This document shows, in pieces, positions 24,629-33,900 of a DNA stretch of 59,373 bases. The stretch comes from Rhodospirillales bacterium. Lineage in GTDB: Bacteria > Pseudomonadota > Alphaproteobacteria > ATCC43930 > CGMCC-115725. Position 1 is the stretch's first letter, and every line of letters begins with the position of its first letter. The notes beneath the pieces are model-generated. The model ran no database searches. It was not told where the DNA came from and saw nothing but the letters and a program-made list of their open reading frames with translations. Both the position numbers and the translations under genes were made by a program. The stretch spans positions 1-59,373 of the forward strand of contig JAQGIC010000102.1 of the NCBI GenBank assembly GCA_028288725.1, read 5' to 3'.

Positions 24629-25789
24629 TCAGGCGACAGCCGCGTAGGCCAGCCGCCAGAAGTCGGTCGCGGTCTCCGTCATCTCCGGCTGGGTCATCGG
24701 CCGCTGGGTCAGGAGGATGCCGATCAATCCCCGATCCGGATCGCTGCGCCAGGAAGTCCCGAGCCCGCCGTCCCAGCCGTAGCCGCGCGGGAGCGCCGCC
24801 GCGGGATCGGTCGTGACGCCGAGCCCGAGACCCTAGCCGCGCCCGTCCCAGAAGCCGGGGATGAACGGCGAGGCCGCCTTCTGTGCCGGCGTCAGCTGAT
24901 CGCCGGTCATCTGCGCCACGCTTGCGGGCGTCAGAATATCGCCGCCGCCGGCCAGCAGCATGCGGGCGAAACCCAGGTAATCGTCGACGGTGGAAGCCAG
25001 CCCGGTGCTGCCGCCCGGGCGCGGGGGCGCGTCCGAGCCGGCCCAGGGCACGAAGCCGCCGGTGGCCTCATCGACCTGATAGCAGCCGGCCAGCCGCTCC
25101 CGCGCGGCCGACGCGGCGCCGAAGCCGGTATCCTTCATCCCGAGCGGCGCGAAGATCCGTTCGGCGAGGAATGCCTCGAACGGTCGGCCGGCCGCGCGCT
25201 GGACGGCGACCGCGACCAGATCGGTGCCGCTGTTGTACATCCAGCGCTCGCCCGGCTGATGCATCAACGGCAGCGCGCCATAGGCGGCGGCGAGCGCATC
25301 CAACGTCAGCGCGGGCGGGTTCGGGCCGGGCGCGATGCCGGCCTCGGCGATCGCCTGCTGAATGGCATAGGAGCCGGGCGGCGCCATCACCACGCCGAAG
25401 CCGAAGGTGAAGGTCAGCAGATCCCGGAGCGTGATCCGGCGCACGGCCGGCACGGTATCGTCGAGCGGCCCGTCGAGGCGGCGCTGCACGCGGCGATCGG
25501 CCAGTTCCGGCAGCCATCGCTCGATCGGCGCGTCCAGATCCAGCCTCCCCGCCTAGACCAGGACCATCGCCGCCGCCGCGGTGATCGGCTTGGTCATGGA
25601 GGCGATGCGGCACAGGCTGTCGCGCCGCATCGGCGATCCGTCGGCCAGATCGCGCGTGCCCGCCGTCACGACGTGGACCTCGTCGCCCCGCTCGACCAGG
25701 GCGACGAGGCCTGCAACGACGCCGCGTTCGACATGGTCCGCCAGCGTCTCGGACAGACGGTCGAGCCCCGTCCGGGAAAAGCCGCTCAT
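24629..25789 (-). pseudogene. Serine hydrolase (beta-lactamase class C fold) with two in-frame TAG codons
   Basis: A single minus-strand frame of 386 codons from ATG 25789 to TGA 24629 reads as a beta-lactamase-type serine hydrolase. It has the active-site SMTK (SxxK), the YNS motif in MYNSGTDLVAVAV and the late segment RGYGWDGGLGTSWRSDPD. The frame is interrupted twice by TAG, at 25553-25555 (where relatives have an acidic residue after MVLV) and at 24833-24835 (where GRGxGLGLG expects Trp). No indel is needed to restore it. TAG is an ordinary stop elsewhere in this window, so the gene is best called a recently inactivated copy. It follows the VOC gene by four bases and was probably co-transcribed with it. 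Confidence 0.85.
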
Positions 25790-25793
25790 CGGA

Positions 25794-26204
25794 TCACATC
25801 GGGCGATCGCAATTCACCATCCAGGGAATGCCGAATTTGTCGATGAGCATGCCGAAGCGTAGCGCCCAGAACGTCTCGGCCATCGGCATCAGCACCATGC
25901 CGCCCTCGCCCAGGGCCGCGAAGATCCGCTCCGCATCGGCCGGGGCCGGGGCACCGATCGCGACCGAAAAGCCCTGCGGCTTCAGATACTGACCGGGCGG
26001 CGCGTCCGATCCCATCAGGACCACGTCACCGATGTTCATGTTGGCATGCATGATCTTGTCGAGCCAGTCGGCCGGCGTCTGCGCCTCCATCGGCGAACCG
26101 CGATGAGGCATCATGGCATTGATCTTGGCGTCGAAGCAGCGGGCGTAGAACTGGAACGCCTCTTCGCATTTACCGTCGAACATCAGGTAGGGATTGATCT
26201 TCAT
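25794..26204 (-). CDS. VOC superfamily protein (PhnB-like)
   Basis: The 136-residue protein starts MKINPYLMFDGKCEEAFQFY and contains NANMNIGD-type segments (HANMNIGDVVLMGSDAPPG) and FWALRFGMLIDKFGIPWMVN. This is the pattern of PhnB-like vicinal-oxygen-chelate proteins, often annotated as 3-demethylubiquinone methyltransferase-like or glyoxalase-type. Enzyme activity is not established for this group. GGGAGG precedes the start. A 24-base imperfect palindrome (26217-26240) sits just upstream and may be an operator. The broken serine hydrolase follows directly. Confidence 0.88.
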   Translation of the reverse strand: MKINPYLMFDGKCEEAFQFYARCFDAKINAMMPHRGSPMEAQTPADWLDKIMHANMNIGDVVLMGSDAPPGQYLKPQGFSVAIGAPAPADAERIFAALGEGGMVLMPMAETFWALRFGMLIDKFGIPWMVNCDRPM

Positions 26205-26216
26205 GACGCGCCTCCC

Positions 26217-26240
26217 TTAATTTACTAATTGGTTAAATAA
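26217..26240. promoter_or_regulatory. Possible operator: 24-base imperfect palindrome
   Basis: This AT-rich palindrome, TTAATTTACTAA followed by TTGGTTAAATAA, has nine of twelve complementary pairs and is centred on AATT. It lies immediately before the VOC gene's ribosome binding site in otherwise GC-rich DNA. PhnB-like genes are often controlled by ArsR-type repressors that bind sites of the ACCAATTGGT type; no such regulator is in the window. Confidence 0.3.
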
Positions 26241-26288
26241 ACGATTTAGCGGCGGTCTGTCAAGCTGGGGCCGCCGAGGCGATCCGGG

Positions 26289-26516
26289 CTAATCGACCGG
26301 GCCCGGTTGTCGACGCGATGCCGACATCGCCGATGGATCGCCGCCGCCGAGCGCCGCCAATCGCATGGCAATCAATTGCGTATAAAGCACATCAGCCGTC
26401 TCGCCGATCTCGGAGAGGCAGGCGGCATCAAGATCACTCGGATCCAACATAGCCATCAAGTGCGCGCGTCGCTCGTTCAGACGCAAAGCTTCACGAAGCT
26501 CATAGCGTTTGGGCAT
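26289..26516 (-). CDS. Small hypothetical protein, 75 residues
   Basis: The protein starts MPKRYELREALRLNERRAHL and is predicted helical, with MLDPSDLDAACLSEIGETAD and a polar tail. I do not recognise a family. GGAGG lies eight bases before the ATG at 26516, supporting translation; the open frame upstream passes through the tRNA gene and is not used. It lies 70 bases downstream of the tRNA-Leu gene on the same strand. Confidence 0.55.
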   Translation of the reverse strand: MPKRYELREALRLNERRAHLMAMLDPSDLDAACLSEIGETADVLYTQLIAMRLAALGGGDPSAMSASRRQPGPVD

Positions 26517-26586
26517 GGCAGTGCCTCCGTCGATACCGCCGGATGATAGCGCCGAAACAGGTCTGGATAAAGTCGATCTGAAAAGT

Positions 26587-26671
26587 TGGTGCGGGCGGTC
26601 GGAATCGAACCGACACTCCTCTCGGAACCGGATTTTGAGTCCGGCGCGTCTACCAGTTCCACCACGCCCGC
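26587..26671 (-). tRNA. tRNA-Leu (CAA anticodon)
   Basis: The minus strand folds into a class II tRNA. The acceptor GCGGGCG pairs with CGCCCGC, the D-arm contains TGGTAGACGC, and the anticodon stem CCGGA/TCCGG has loop CTCAAAA (anticodon CAA, reading UUG). A long variable arm and the T-loop GGTTCGATTCC follow. Discriminator A is at 26590 and the CCA is encoded (26587-26589). Confidence 0.95.
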
Positions 26672-26920
26672 ATCCGAGGCGACGGGTCGTTCCCGGTGAG
26701 GGATGCCGTCGCGGCCTCGTCTTTACCGCCCGGATGCGCGGCCTGTCAAAAACATCCTGCATCCGGGGACGAGGCTTATAGCCGAGACGGCCCCGGTTTG
26801 GCGATGGCAATTTCGGCGACCCAGCCCCGCGACGAGGCGACCGGTTGCGTCCGGACCCGCGAGCCTGTTAGATGCCGCGGACGACCGTCCAGGGGACGGA
26901 GCGGATGGATAAGGACCGGC

Positions 26921-27511
26921 ATGCTTCGACATTTCTACGACTGGCTTCTGCTCCAGGCCGGCAAAAAGAATGCGACCTGGGTCATGGCCGGGATCTCCTT
27001 CGCCGAAAGCTCGTTCTTTCCGCTGCCGCCGGATCTGCTGATGATCCCGATGTGCCTGGCCAACCGGCGCCGCGCCTTCTGGTACGCCACGGTCGCCACG
27101 GGCAGCTCGGTGCTGGGCGCGTATCTGGGATATGCCATCGGCTATTACCTGTTCGCCAGCGTCGGCGAGCAGATCCTGCGCTTCTACGGCGCCATGGATA
27201 CGTTCGCGGCGCTCAAGGACAAGTTCCTGCAATATGGCGTCGAGATCATCGTGCTGAAGGGCATGACGCCGATCCCGTTCAAGCTGGTGACGATCGCCAG
27301 CGGGCTCGCCCAATTCAATCTGGGCCTGTTCACCATCGCCTGCCTGGTGTCGCGGAGCATCCGCTTCTTTCTGGTCGCGGCGATCCTATATTTCGTCGGG
27401 GAGCCGGCGCGGGCCTTCATCGAAAAGCGCCTGATGCTCGTCACCACCGTATCGGCCGCCCTGCTGGTCGGCGGCGTGTTCCTGGTCAAGTTCGTTCATT
27501 TCGGCAGCTGA
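26921..27511 (+). CDS. YqaA family (VTT/DedA-like) membrane protein
   Basis: This is a 196-residue membrane protein of the YqaA branch of the VTT/DedA superfamily. Visible signatures are WVMAGISFAESSFFPLPPDLLMIP, YLGYAIGYYLFASVG and the arginine-containing LKGMTPIPFKLVTIASG. The start at 26921 is preceded by AAGGA. The family is thought to act in membrane lipid or envelope homeostasis; no specific function is known. It begins a plus-strand group YqaA-DsbB-Coq7-GST with gaps of 16, -4 and 4 bases. Confidence 0.87.
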   Translation: MLRHFYDWLLLQAGKKNATWVMAGISFAESSFFPLPPDLLMIPMCLANRRRAFWYATVATGSSVLGAYLGYAIGYYLFASVGEQILRFYGAMDTFAALKDKFLQYGVEIIVLKGMTPIPFKLVTIASGLAQFNLGLFTIACLVSRSIRFFLVAAILYFVGEPARAFIEKRLMLVTTVSAALLVGGVFLVKFVHFGS

Positions 27512-27527
27512 CGGAGCCTTTCGTCCG

Positions 27528-28028
27528 ATGCGCGTCCCGCCCTTTCCCATGATCGTGCTCGCGACCTCGGTCGCGGTCCTCGCCGGTGCCTGGTTCTTCC
27601 AGTTGGTCGTGGGCCTCGTCCCGTGCGAGCTGTGCCTGGCCGAGCGCTGGCCCTGGTACGCGGCGGTGCTGATCTCGGGTGCGTTCCTGGGGCTCCGACG
27701 GCCGGAAATCGAGCGCTATGCGCCGGCGCTGCTGGGCTTGGTGTTCCTGGGCGGGTTCTGCCTGGCCTCATACCATGTCGGCGTCGAGCAGAAATGGATC
27801 GCCGGGCCCGATGCCTGCACGGTCACCGGCAGCAGCCACAAGGCCAAGACGATCGAGGAACTGACCGCCGAGATCATGGCGGCACCGGCCGTGCGCTGCG
27901 ACGATATCCAATGGAGCCTCGCGGGCATCTCGCTCGCCGGCTGGGACGCGCTTTTGTGCCTGGCCATGGTCGGCGCCGCCTGGAACGCGCGCGGCCGCCG
28001 CCGTCGGCTCGAAAGCTATGCCGCATGA
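27528..28028 (+). CDS. dsbB: Disulfide bond formation protein B
   Basis: DsbB is an inner-membrane protein that reoxidises periplasmic DsbA and passes electrons to ubiquinone. The first periplasmic loop has the CELC pair (Cys33, Cys36) and the second loop has Cys97 (PDACTV) and Cys124 (VRCDD). Four membrane helices are visible in 166 residues. Its stop overlaps the coq7 start by four bases. The quinone link between DsbB and Coq7 makes this pairing functionally sensible, though the adjacency alone does not prove it. Confidence 0.93.
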   Translation: MRVPPFPMIVLATSVAVLAGAWFFQLVVGLVPCELCLAERWPWYAAVLISGAFLGLRRPEIERYAPALLGLVFLGGFCLASYHVGVEQKWIAGPDACTVTGSSHKAKTIEELTAEIMAAPAVRCDDIQWSLAGISLAGWDALLCLAMVGAAWNARGRRRRLESYAA

Positions 28029-28582
28029 GCGCCAAGCCCTCGATCAAGCGTTGGCTGCCGGGCGATCCGGTCCCGGCCGATCAGGTGAAGCGGATGGTCC
28101 GGGTCGATCATGCCGGCGAGCATGGCGCGGCGCGGATCTATGAAGGCCAGCTGGCGATCCTGGGCAAGCGCCCGGTCGGCGAGACCATCCGCCATATGGC
28201 GGCCCAGGAACGCGAGCATCGCGCCCAGTTCGACAAGCTCCTGGTCGAACGCCGGGTGCGCCCGACGCTGCTCGGGCCCGTCTGGGACGTGGCCGGCTAT
28301 GCGCTGGGGGCGGCCACCGCGCTGATGGGCGAGCGCGCCGCCATGGCCTGCACCGTCGCGGTCGAGGAAGTGATCGACGAACATTACCAGGAGCAGGTCG
28401 ACGCGCTCGGCGACAGCGAGCCGGCGCTGAAGGCGGTGATCGAGAAATTCCAGGCCGACGAGCGCGAGCATCGCGATACCGGCCTGGCCCACGGCGCCGA
28501 GGCGGCCCCGGCCTACGAGGCGCTGTCGGCCGCGATCAAACTCGGTTCGCGCCTGGCGATCTGGATGGCGACCAGGATCTGA
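28025..28582 (+). CDS. coq7: Coq7-type demethoxyubiquinone hydroxylase
   Basis: Coq7 is a diiron monooxygenase that hydroxylates demethoxyubiquinone in ubiquinone synthesis. The diiron ligands appear as GEHGAARIYE, MAAQEREHRAQF (Glu62 and His65), VAVEEVIDEHY and DEREHRD, the two-repeat Glu/ExxH pattern of the family. The length is 185 residues. The ATG at 28025 overlaps the dsbB stop. A membrane-associating hydrophobic stretch (DVAGYALGAATALMG) is visible near the middle. Confidence 0.93.
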   Translation: MSAKPSIKRWLPGDPVPADQVKRMVRVDHAGEHGAARIYEGQLAILGKRPVGETIRHMAAQEREHRAQFDKLLVERRVRPTLLGPVWDVAGYALGAATALMGERAAMACTVAVEEVIDEHYQEQVDALGDSEPALKAVIEKFQADEREHRDTGLAHGAEAAPAYEALSAAIKLGSRLAIWMATRI

Positions 28583-28586
28583 TCCG

Positions 28587-29195
28587 ATGAATCTCACCCT
28601 CTACGGCAATCGCGAATCCGGCCATGCCTATAAGGTGAAGCTGTTTCTGGCGCTCGCCGGCATCGCGCATCGCTATGTGCCGGTCGATCTGGAAACACCG
28701 CGCGCGGAGCGGCCGGCGGATTTCCGGGCGGTCGCCAAGTTCGGCGAGGTGCCGGTCCTGGTGATCGACGGCACGCCCCATGTGCAGTCGGACGCGATCC
28801 TGCTGCATCTGGCGCGGCTCACCGGCCGGTTCGGCGGGGGGACCGATGCCCGCGTGCTCGAATGGCATTTCTGGGCGGCGAACCGGATCAATCTGTCGGT
28901 GCCGAACCTGCGCTTCTATCGCCGCTACCCCGCGGAGGCGCCGGCCGGCGCCGTCGCGTGGCTCGACGAGCGCGCCCGGCTCGATCTCGCCCGCCTGGAC
29001 GAGGAACTGTCGGACCGGACCTTCCTGGCCGGCGACGATCCGACCACGGCCGACATCGCGGCCTGCGCCTATCTGTTTTGGCTGGACCAGATCGGATACG
29101 ACATCGCGCATTGGCCCGCGATCGGCGCCTGGCTCGACCGTATCCGGGCCCTGCCCGGCTGGGCGGCACCGTATGAGTTGCAGGCTGCGTCTTGA
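28587..29195 (+). CDS. Glutathione S-transferase family protein
   Basis: This 202-residue GST has the N-terminal thioredoxin fold NLTLYGNRESGHAYKVKLFL, with Ser11 as the likely glutathione-activating residue. The cis-Pro segment FGEVPVLVIDG and the loop VQSDAILLHLARLTG bind glutathione. The helical domain ends with FLAGDDPTTADIAACAYLFW. It starts four bases after coq7, so it is part of that operon. It is different in class from the GST at 20879. Confidence 0.88.
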   Translation: MNLTLYGNRESGHAYKVKLFLALAGIAHRYVPVDLETPRAERPADFRAVAKFGEVPVLVIDGTPHVQSDAILLHLARLTGRFGGGTDARVLEWHFWAANRINLSVPNLRFYRRYPAEAPAGAVAWLDERARLDLARLDEELSDRTFLAGDDPTTADIAACAYLFWLDQIGYDIAHWPAIGAWLDRIRALPGWAAPYELQAAS

Positions 29196-29223
29196 GCCAT
29201 CCGATCGGCGATTGCGTCGCCGG

Positions 29224-29595
29224 CTAGTTGTTCCAGACGCGGGACGGGGTGCGGAGCGCACGGCCCATGGCCCGCGCCAGTTCCGCCTCGCGAAACGGCT
29301 TTTGCAACACGAGCGCGCCCGGCTGCAGCATCAGCACGCGGGGTGCGTCGCCGCTGACGAACAGATGGGGCACGGCTCCGCCGCGGTTGATCTCATTGAC
29401 CGCCGTGATACCGCTGCCATCGCCCAACTGAGCGTCGATGATCATCAGATCCGGATGATAGAAATTTGCAGCCGCGACCGTTTCGGCCTCGGTCGCCGCG
29501 ATCGTGCAGGCGTGTCCCATACCGTTCAGCACGTCGGCGAGCAGCAGGCCGATCATCGCATCGTCCTCGGCCACCAGAATGCGGAGCGCTCTCAT
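29224..29595 (-). CDS. Single-domain response regulator (receiver only)
   Basis: The 123-residue protein consists of one receiver domain: acidic pocket AEDD at 9-12, phospho-acceptor Asp54 in MIIDAQLGDGSG, and Lys in VLQKPF. It lacks an output domain, so it acts through a partner or as a phosphate sink. The ATG at 29595 is chosen because GAGGT precedes it; a second ATG four codons upstream is possible. Its last bases are close to the convergent GST gene. No cognate kinase is adjacent; the large chimera starting at 30951 is the nearest histidine kinase. Confidence 0.87.
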   Translation of the reverse strand: MRALRILVAEDDAMIGLLLADVLNGMGHACTIAATEAETVAAANFYHPDLMIIDAQLGDGSGITAVNEINRGGAVPHLFVSGDAPRVLMLQPGALVLQKPFREAELARAMGRALRTPSRVWNN

Positions 29596-29620
29596 CGAAG
29601 ACCTCATTTCATCCCGTACC

Positions 29621-29664
29621 AAAAGACCGCGCGCCCCAACCTCTTTAAAGGCCGGGGCGCGCGG
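29621..29664 (-). terminator. Terminator-like hairpin after the OmpA lipoprotein gene
   Basis: An 11-base perfect stem (29627-29637 with 29654-29664) lies 11 bases beyond the stop of the minus-strand OmpA-like gene and is followed on that strand by TCTTTT. It sits between this gene and the receiver-domain gene, so the two are probably largely separate transcripts. Confidence 0.7.
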
Positions 29665-29675
29665 CATCGTCAGGG

Positions 29676-30461
29676 CTACTGAACCTTGCTTTGGACCAGG
29701 CGATTCAACGGCTCGTCCGTACCGGCCGCTTCCGCCACGACCGGCTCGCGATCGCCGACCCAGCTGACGTCGATCTTCGATGCCGGCACGCCGTCGGCGA
29801 TCATCGCGGCGCGCACGGTGTCGGCCCGGCGATGGGACAGTGCCATGTTGTACTCGTCGGTCCCGACATTGGACGCCTTGCCGAGCACCGTGATGCGGCG
29901 GTTCGGATTCTCGGCCTGTTCCTTGGCGGCGGACGCGATCTGCGTCTGGCCGGCATCGGTCAGGGTCGATTTACCGAAATCGAAGTAGGTGTTGTAAGCG
30001 ACCGTATGCGAAGTCGACGCGGTCGGACCCGGCGTCTCGACGGCGACTACCATCGTGGTCTGGCAAGGCGACTCGGTACCCGGCGCCGCCGGCGGCAGAC
30101 CGAGGCTGAGGTTCTCGCAGGCGATCTGCTCGACCGTCATGTCCTTCGACCATTGGGTCGTGGTAACGGTCGGATGGACATTATGCCCATCGGTCATCGC
30201 CTGACGATACAGCGGCTCGGCCATATCCATCCGGCCCTTGCGCTGATAGACGAGGCCCAGATCCAGTTCGTCATAGGCGCTGTGCGGCGTATTCGCATTG
30301 TCGGCCCGGAGATCCTTCTCCGCCGTGGCGTCGTCACCCTTTTGCAGGGCGACGAAACCGGGTGTCTGTGCCGACACGGGGTCGGCCGGCGTCCCGGACG
30401 TACAACCGGCCAAGAGTACCAGAGTAAGCGGCAGTGCCTTGATCGTGGTCAATTTAAACAT
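29676..30461 (-). CDS. OmpA-family outer-membrane lipoprotein
   Basis: The 261-residue protein has a lipoprotein signal ending LVLLAGC (Cys20), then a short TPR-like helical region (about 45-90; DDATAEKDLRADN and GLVYQRKGRMDMAEPLYRQA). A C-terminal OmpA peptidoglycan-binding domain follows (YFDFGKSTLTDAG at about 155-170 and SHRRADTVRAAMIADGVPASKI). Such proteins tether the outer membrane to peptidoglycan. The ATG at 30461 has GGGAG upstream. It is divergent from the chimera gene, and the AT-rich region from 30462 to 30950 holds both promoters. Confidence 0.88.
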   Translation of the reverse strand: MFKLTTIKALPLTLVLLAGCTSGTPADPVSAQTPGFVALQKGDDATAEKDLRADNANTPHSAYDELDLGLVYQRKGRMDMAEPLYRQAMTDGHNVHPTVTTTQWSKDMTVEQIACENLSLGLPPAAPGTESPCQTTMVVAVETPGPTASTSHTVAYNTYFDFGKSTLTDAGQTQIASAAKEQAENPNRRITVLGKASNVGTDEYNMALSHRRADTVRAAMIADGVPASKIDVSWVGDREPVVAEAAGTDEPLNRLVQSKVQ

Positions 30462-30950
30462 TTCTTTTGCTCCCAGACCTGATGAGCAGCTTTGGTTTTG
30501 CATCAAAGCCTGCCCGCTGAACTGATGATAATATAGGGAGCAATATTTTCATTAATCAGCCTCGGGAAATACTCAAATACAGAAGATTCATATTACGGAT
30601 TCTACTTATATTGAATTTTCCATGGAACGATTCGCGGGACGTTCAATCTTATACAGACCGGGCAGCATGGCGAGTTCCATCGGTCCGCGATTTTTAGAGG
30701 TTTTCCCCCGAGAAACTAGAAATTCATCGCCGGAAACGACCAGATCCGGCGTAAATTTCAGCATTAAACCCGGTATTTCTTGCCGAATTTTCGGGATTCA
30801 CTTACCGATAATTCGACATTTCTGAAAAATAAATTTGGATTTTTTGTCCGGAAATTCTGGCGTATATTCCCACCACCTTGCCGATACTACATCGGAATAT
30901 TGTAGAGCGCGGCCCGTTCTAAGGTCGACAATTTTCAAGAACGGGTCGAA
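30462..30950. promoter_or_regulatory. AT-rich intergenic region between OmpA-like gene and chimera kinase
   Basis: These 489 bases are visibly richer in A+T than anything around them (runs such as AATATTTTCATTAAT and AAAAATAAATTTGG). No open frame here resembles a protein. It must contain the promoters of both divergent genes. I see no convincing housekeeping promoter with correct spacing, which may mean regulated promoters. The segment next to the kinase start carries an inverted repeat, listed separately. Confidence 0.6.
30913..30945. promoter_or_regulatory. Inverted repeat directly upstream of the chimera kinase start
   Basis: CCCGTTCT at 30913-30920 and AGAACGGG at 30938-30945 are perfect eight-base inverted copies, 17 bases apart. 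The second arm ends five bases before the ATG at 30951, where a ribosome binding site would be expected. It could be an operator (possibly for the gene's own LuxR domain) or an RNA hairpin that hides the initiation region. Confidence 0.5.
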
Positions 30951-33900
30951 ATGCCGCAAAACCGACCGCCCCAGACGACCGCGATCCTGCGGCCAGACGA
31001 TGATTTCGCGGTCGTCGGCATCGGCGCCTCGGCCGGCGGCCTCGAAGCCTGCAGCAAGCTCCTGGATTCCATGCCCGATGGCGGCCCGATGGCCTTCATC
31101 CTGGTCCAGCATCTCGACCCGACCCACGCGAGCATGATGGTAAACCTGCTGGCCTGCCACACGTCGCTGATCGTGCGCGAGGCAACCGAGGGCATGCCGG
31201 TCGCGCCCGGGCATCTCTATGTCATTCCGCCCGGCTCCTACCTGTCCGTCGCCGGCGGTACGCTGCACCTGTCGCTGCCGACCCAGCGGCATGGCGCGCG
31301 CCTGCCGTTCGATTTCCTGCTGCAATCGATGGCCGAGGAATATGGCCCGCGCGCCGTCTGCATCGTGCTGTCGGGCACCGGGGCGGACGGCAGCACCGGT
31401 CTCGCCGCCATCAAGGAAAAGGGCGGCTTTGTCATCGCCCAGGATCCGGACGAGGCCGGCCACGACGGCATGCCGCGTGCCGCGACCGCGACCGGCGCCG
31501 TGGATCTCGTGCTGTCGGTGACCGCCATCCCCGCGGCGCTGCTCGACCTCGGCACCCGACCGGCGGACGGCGACGCGGTCATTCGGCCCGAAGCACAAAC
31601 CCTGCTGGCCGAAATCATCGATCTGCTGCGAACCAAGACCCCCCACGACTTCACGCTCTACAAGACCGGGACGCTGCAACGCCGGATCGAACGGCGCATG
31701 GCGATGGTCGCGATCGAGACCGATCGGGTCGATCGCTATCTGGCCCTGCTGTACAGCGACCCCGTCGAACTCGACCTGTTGGCCAAGGATCTGCTGATCA
31801 ACGTCACCAGCTTCTTTCGCGACCAGAAAGTGTTCGAGCTGCTGGCGGAGACGACCCTGCCGGATCTGATCAAGCGCCACCCGGCCGACCAGTCTCTGCG
31901 CGTCTGGGTCGCCGGCTGCAGCACGGGTGAAGAGACCTATTCGCTGGCGATGCTGTTGCGCGAACAGATCGCGGCGGCCAAGCGGAACATCAAGCTGCAG
32001 ATTTTCGCCTCCGACGTCGATCCGGACGCCGTCGCCGCCGCGCGGGAGGGGCTGTATCCCGAAGCGATCGAGGCGGACGTATCGCCCGAACGACTGGCGC
32101 GCTTCTTCATCAGGGAAGGCCGCGCCTATCGGGTCCGGCCGGACCTGCGCGCCTCGGTCGTATTCACCATCCAGGACGTGCTGGCCGACCCGCCCTTCGC
32201 CCGCATCGATCTGGTGTCCTGCCGCAATCTGCTGATCTACCTGCGCGCGGAGGCCCAGGCCAAAGTCATCGCACTGTTCCATTTCGCCCTGCGGGAGGGC
32301 GGCCTGCTGCTGCTGGGCGCATCCGAAACGGTCGGCAACGATCATCACGGCCGGTTCGCGGTCGTGTCCAAGCCGGCGCGGCTCTTTCGCCAGATCGGGC
32401 GCAGCCGGTCGGGCGATCTGGGGTTTTCCCTGAATGGCGGCGAGGTCGTGCGCATTCCGGCCCGCCCTGGCGGCGGCCAGGCACCATCGCGCCAGATGGC
32501 GCTGGCCGAGCTGTGCCGGCGGCTGGTGACGGAGACCTATGCCCCGGCCGCCGTCCTGATCAACCAGAAGCTCGAGTGCCTGTTCTCGCTGGGGCCCACC
32601 GACCGCTATCTGCGCATGGCGCCGGGGCAGCCGAGCCATGATCTGCTGGCCATGGCGCGGCCGGGCGCGCGGACCAAGCTGCGGCTCGCCATCCAGCAGG
32701 CCGACCGGGAGAACGCCCCGGTCATCGTCGTCGGCGGCTGGACCGACCAGGACGGCACGCCCGCCGCCTACCGCATCGAGGTAAAGCCCGTCCCCTACGA
32801 TGGCGAGAAGCTGCAGCTGATCTGCTTCATCGACCAGCCGAAGCCGGAGCGCAGCCCGAGCCCGACGACGCCGCAGGAAGCCTCGCGCGTCGCCGAGCTG
32901 GAGCAGGAGTTGGAATCGACGCGGGCCGAACTGCGCATGGCGGTCCAGAATATGGAGCTGTCGAGCGAGGAACATACGGCGGTCAATGAAGAGGCCCTGT
33001 CGGTCAACGAGGAATACCAGTCGACCAACGAGGAACTGCTGACCTCCAAAGAAGAGCTGCAATCGCTGAACGAGGAACTCACCGCGCTCAACAGCCAGCT
33101 CCAGGAAACGCTGGAGCGGCAGCGCACCACCTCGAACGACCTGCAGAACGTGCTCTACAGCACCAATGTCGCGACCTTATTTCTTGATACCGACCTCAAC
33201 ATCCGGTTCTTCACGCCGGCGACCCGGGCGCTGTTCAACGTCATCGCCAGCGATATCGGCCGGCCATTGGCCGACCTTCGCTCGCTGGCCTCGGACAGCG
33301 AATTGCCCAGCGACGTGCGGGAGGTCCTGAAGAGCCTGGCGCCGACCGAACGGGAGATCGAAACCCGGGAAGGCAGCTGGTTCCTGCGCCGGGTCCTGCC
33401 CTACCGCGCCCAGGACACCGGCGTGGAAGGCGTCGTCATCACCTTCACCGACGTGACCGAACGCAAGCAGATCGCCAAGGCGCTGGAAGAGGCGAAACAG
33501 GAAGCGGAGCGGGCCAACGCCGCGAAGTCGCGCTTCCTGGCCGCCGCCAGCCACGATCTGCGCCAGCCGCTGCAGACCCTGTCGCTGCTGCAGGGCCTGC
33601 TGGCCAAGCTGGTGACCGGGACGCGCCCCCAGGAACTGGTCCAGCGGTTCGACGAAACGCTGGGCGCCATGTCGGGCATGCTCAACGCGCTGCTCGACAT
33701 CAACAAGATCGAGGCCGGCACCGTCCGCGCCGAAAAGACGCTCGTCCGGGTCGGCGAGATCTTCGACCGGCTCCGGGACGAATTCGCCTATCCGGCCCAG
33801 GCGAAGCGGCTGGAGCTTCGGGTCGTGCCCTGCAGCCTGTCGATCGAGACCGATCCGCATCTCTTGGAACAGATGATCCGCAACCTGCTGTCGAACGCGC

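Noticed and set aside
24629-25789. Stop-codon recoding (TAG as sense) in the serine hydrolase
   Set aside because: TAG terminates several intact genes in the window (hpnL, COQ9, rpsU), so general reassignment is not supported.
26587-26810. Upstream extension of the small protein at 26289 to 26810
   Set aside because: The extension would cross the tRNA-Leu gene; a good ribosome binding site supports the start at 26516.
30622-30825. Small plus-strand open frame of 67 codons in the AT-rich region
   Set aside because: There is no ribosome binding site, no family likeness and no conserved pattern; AT-rich DNA yields such frames by chance.
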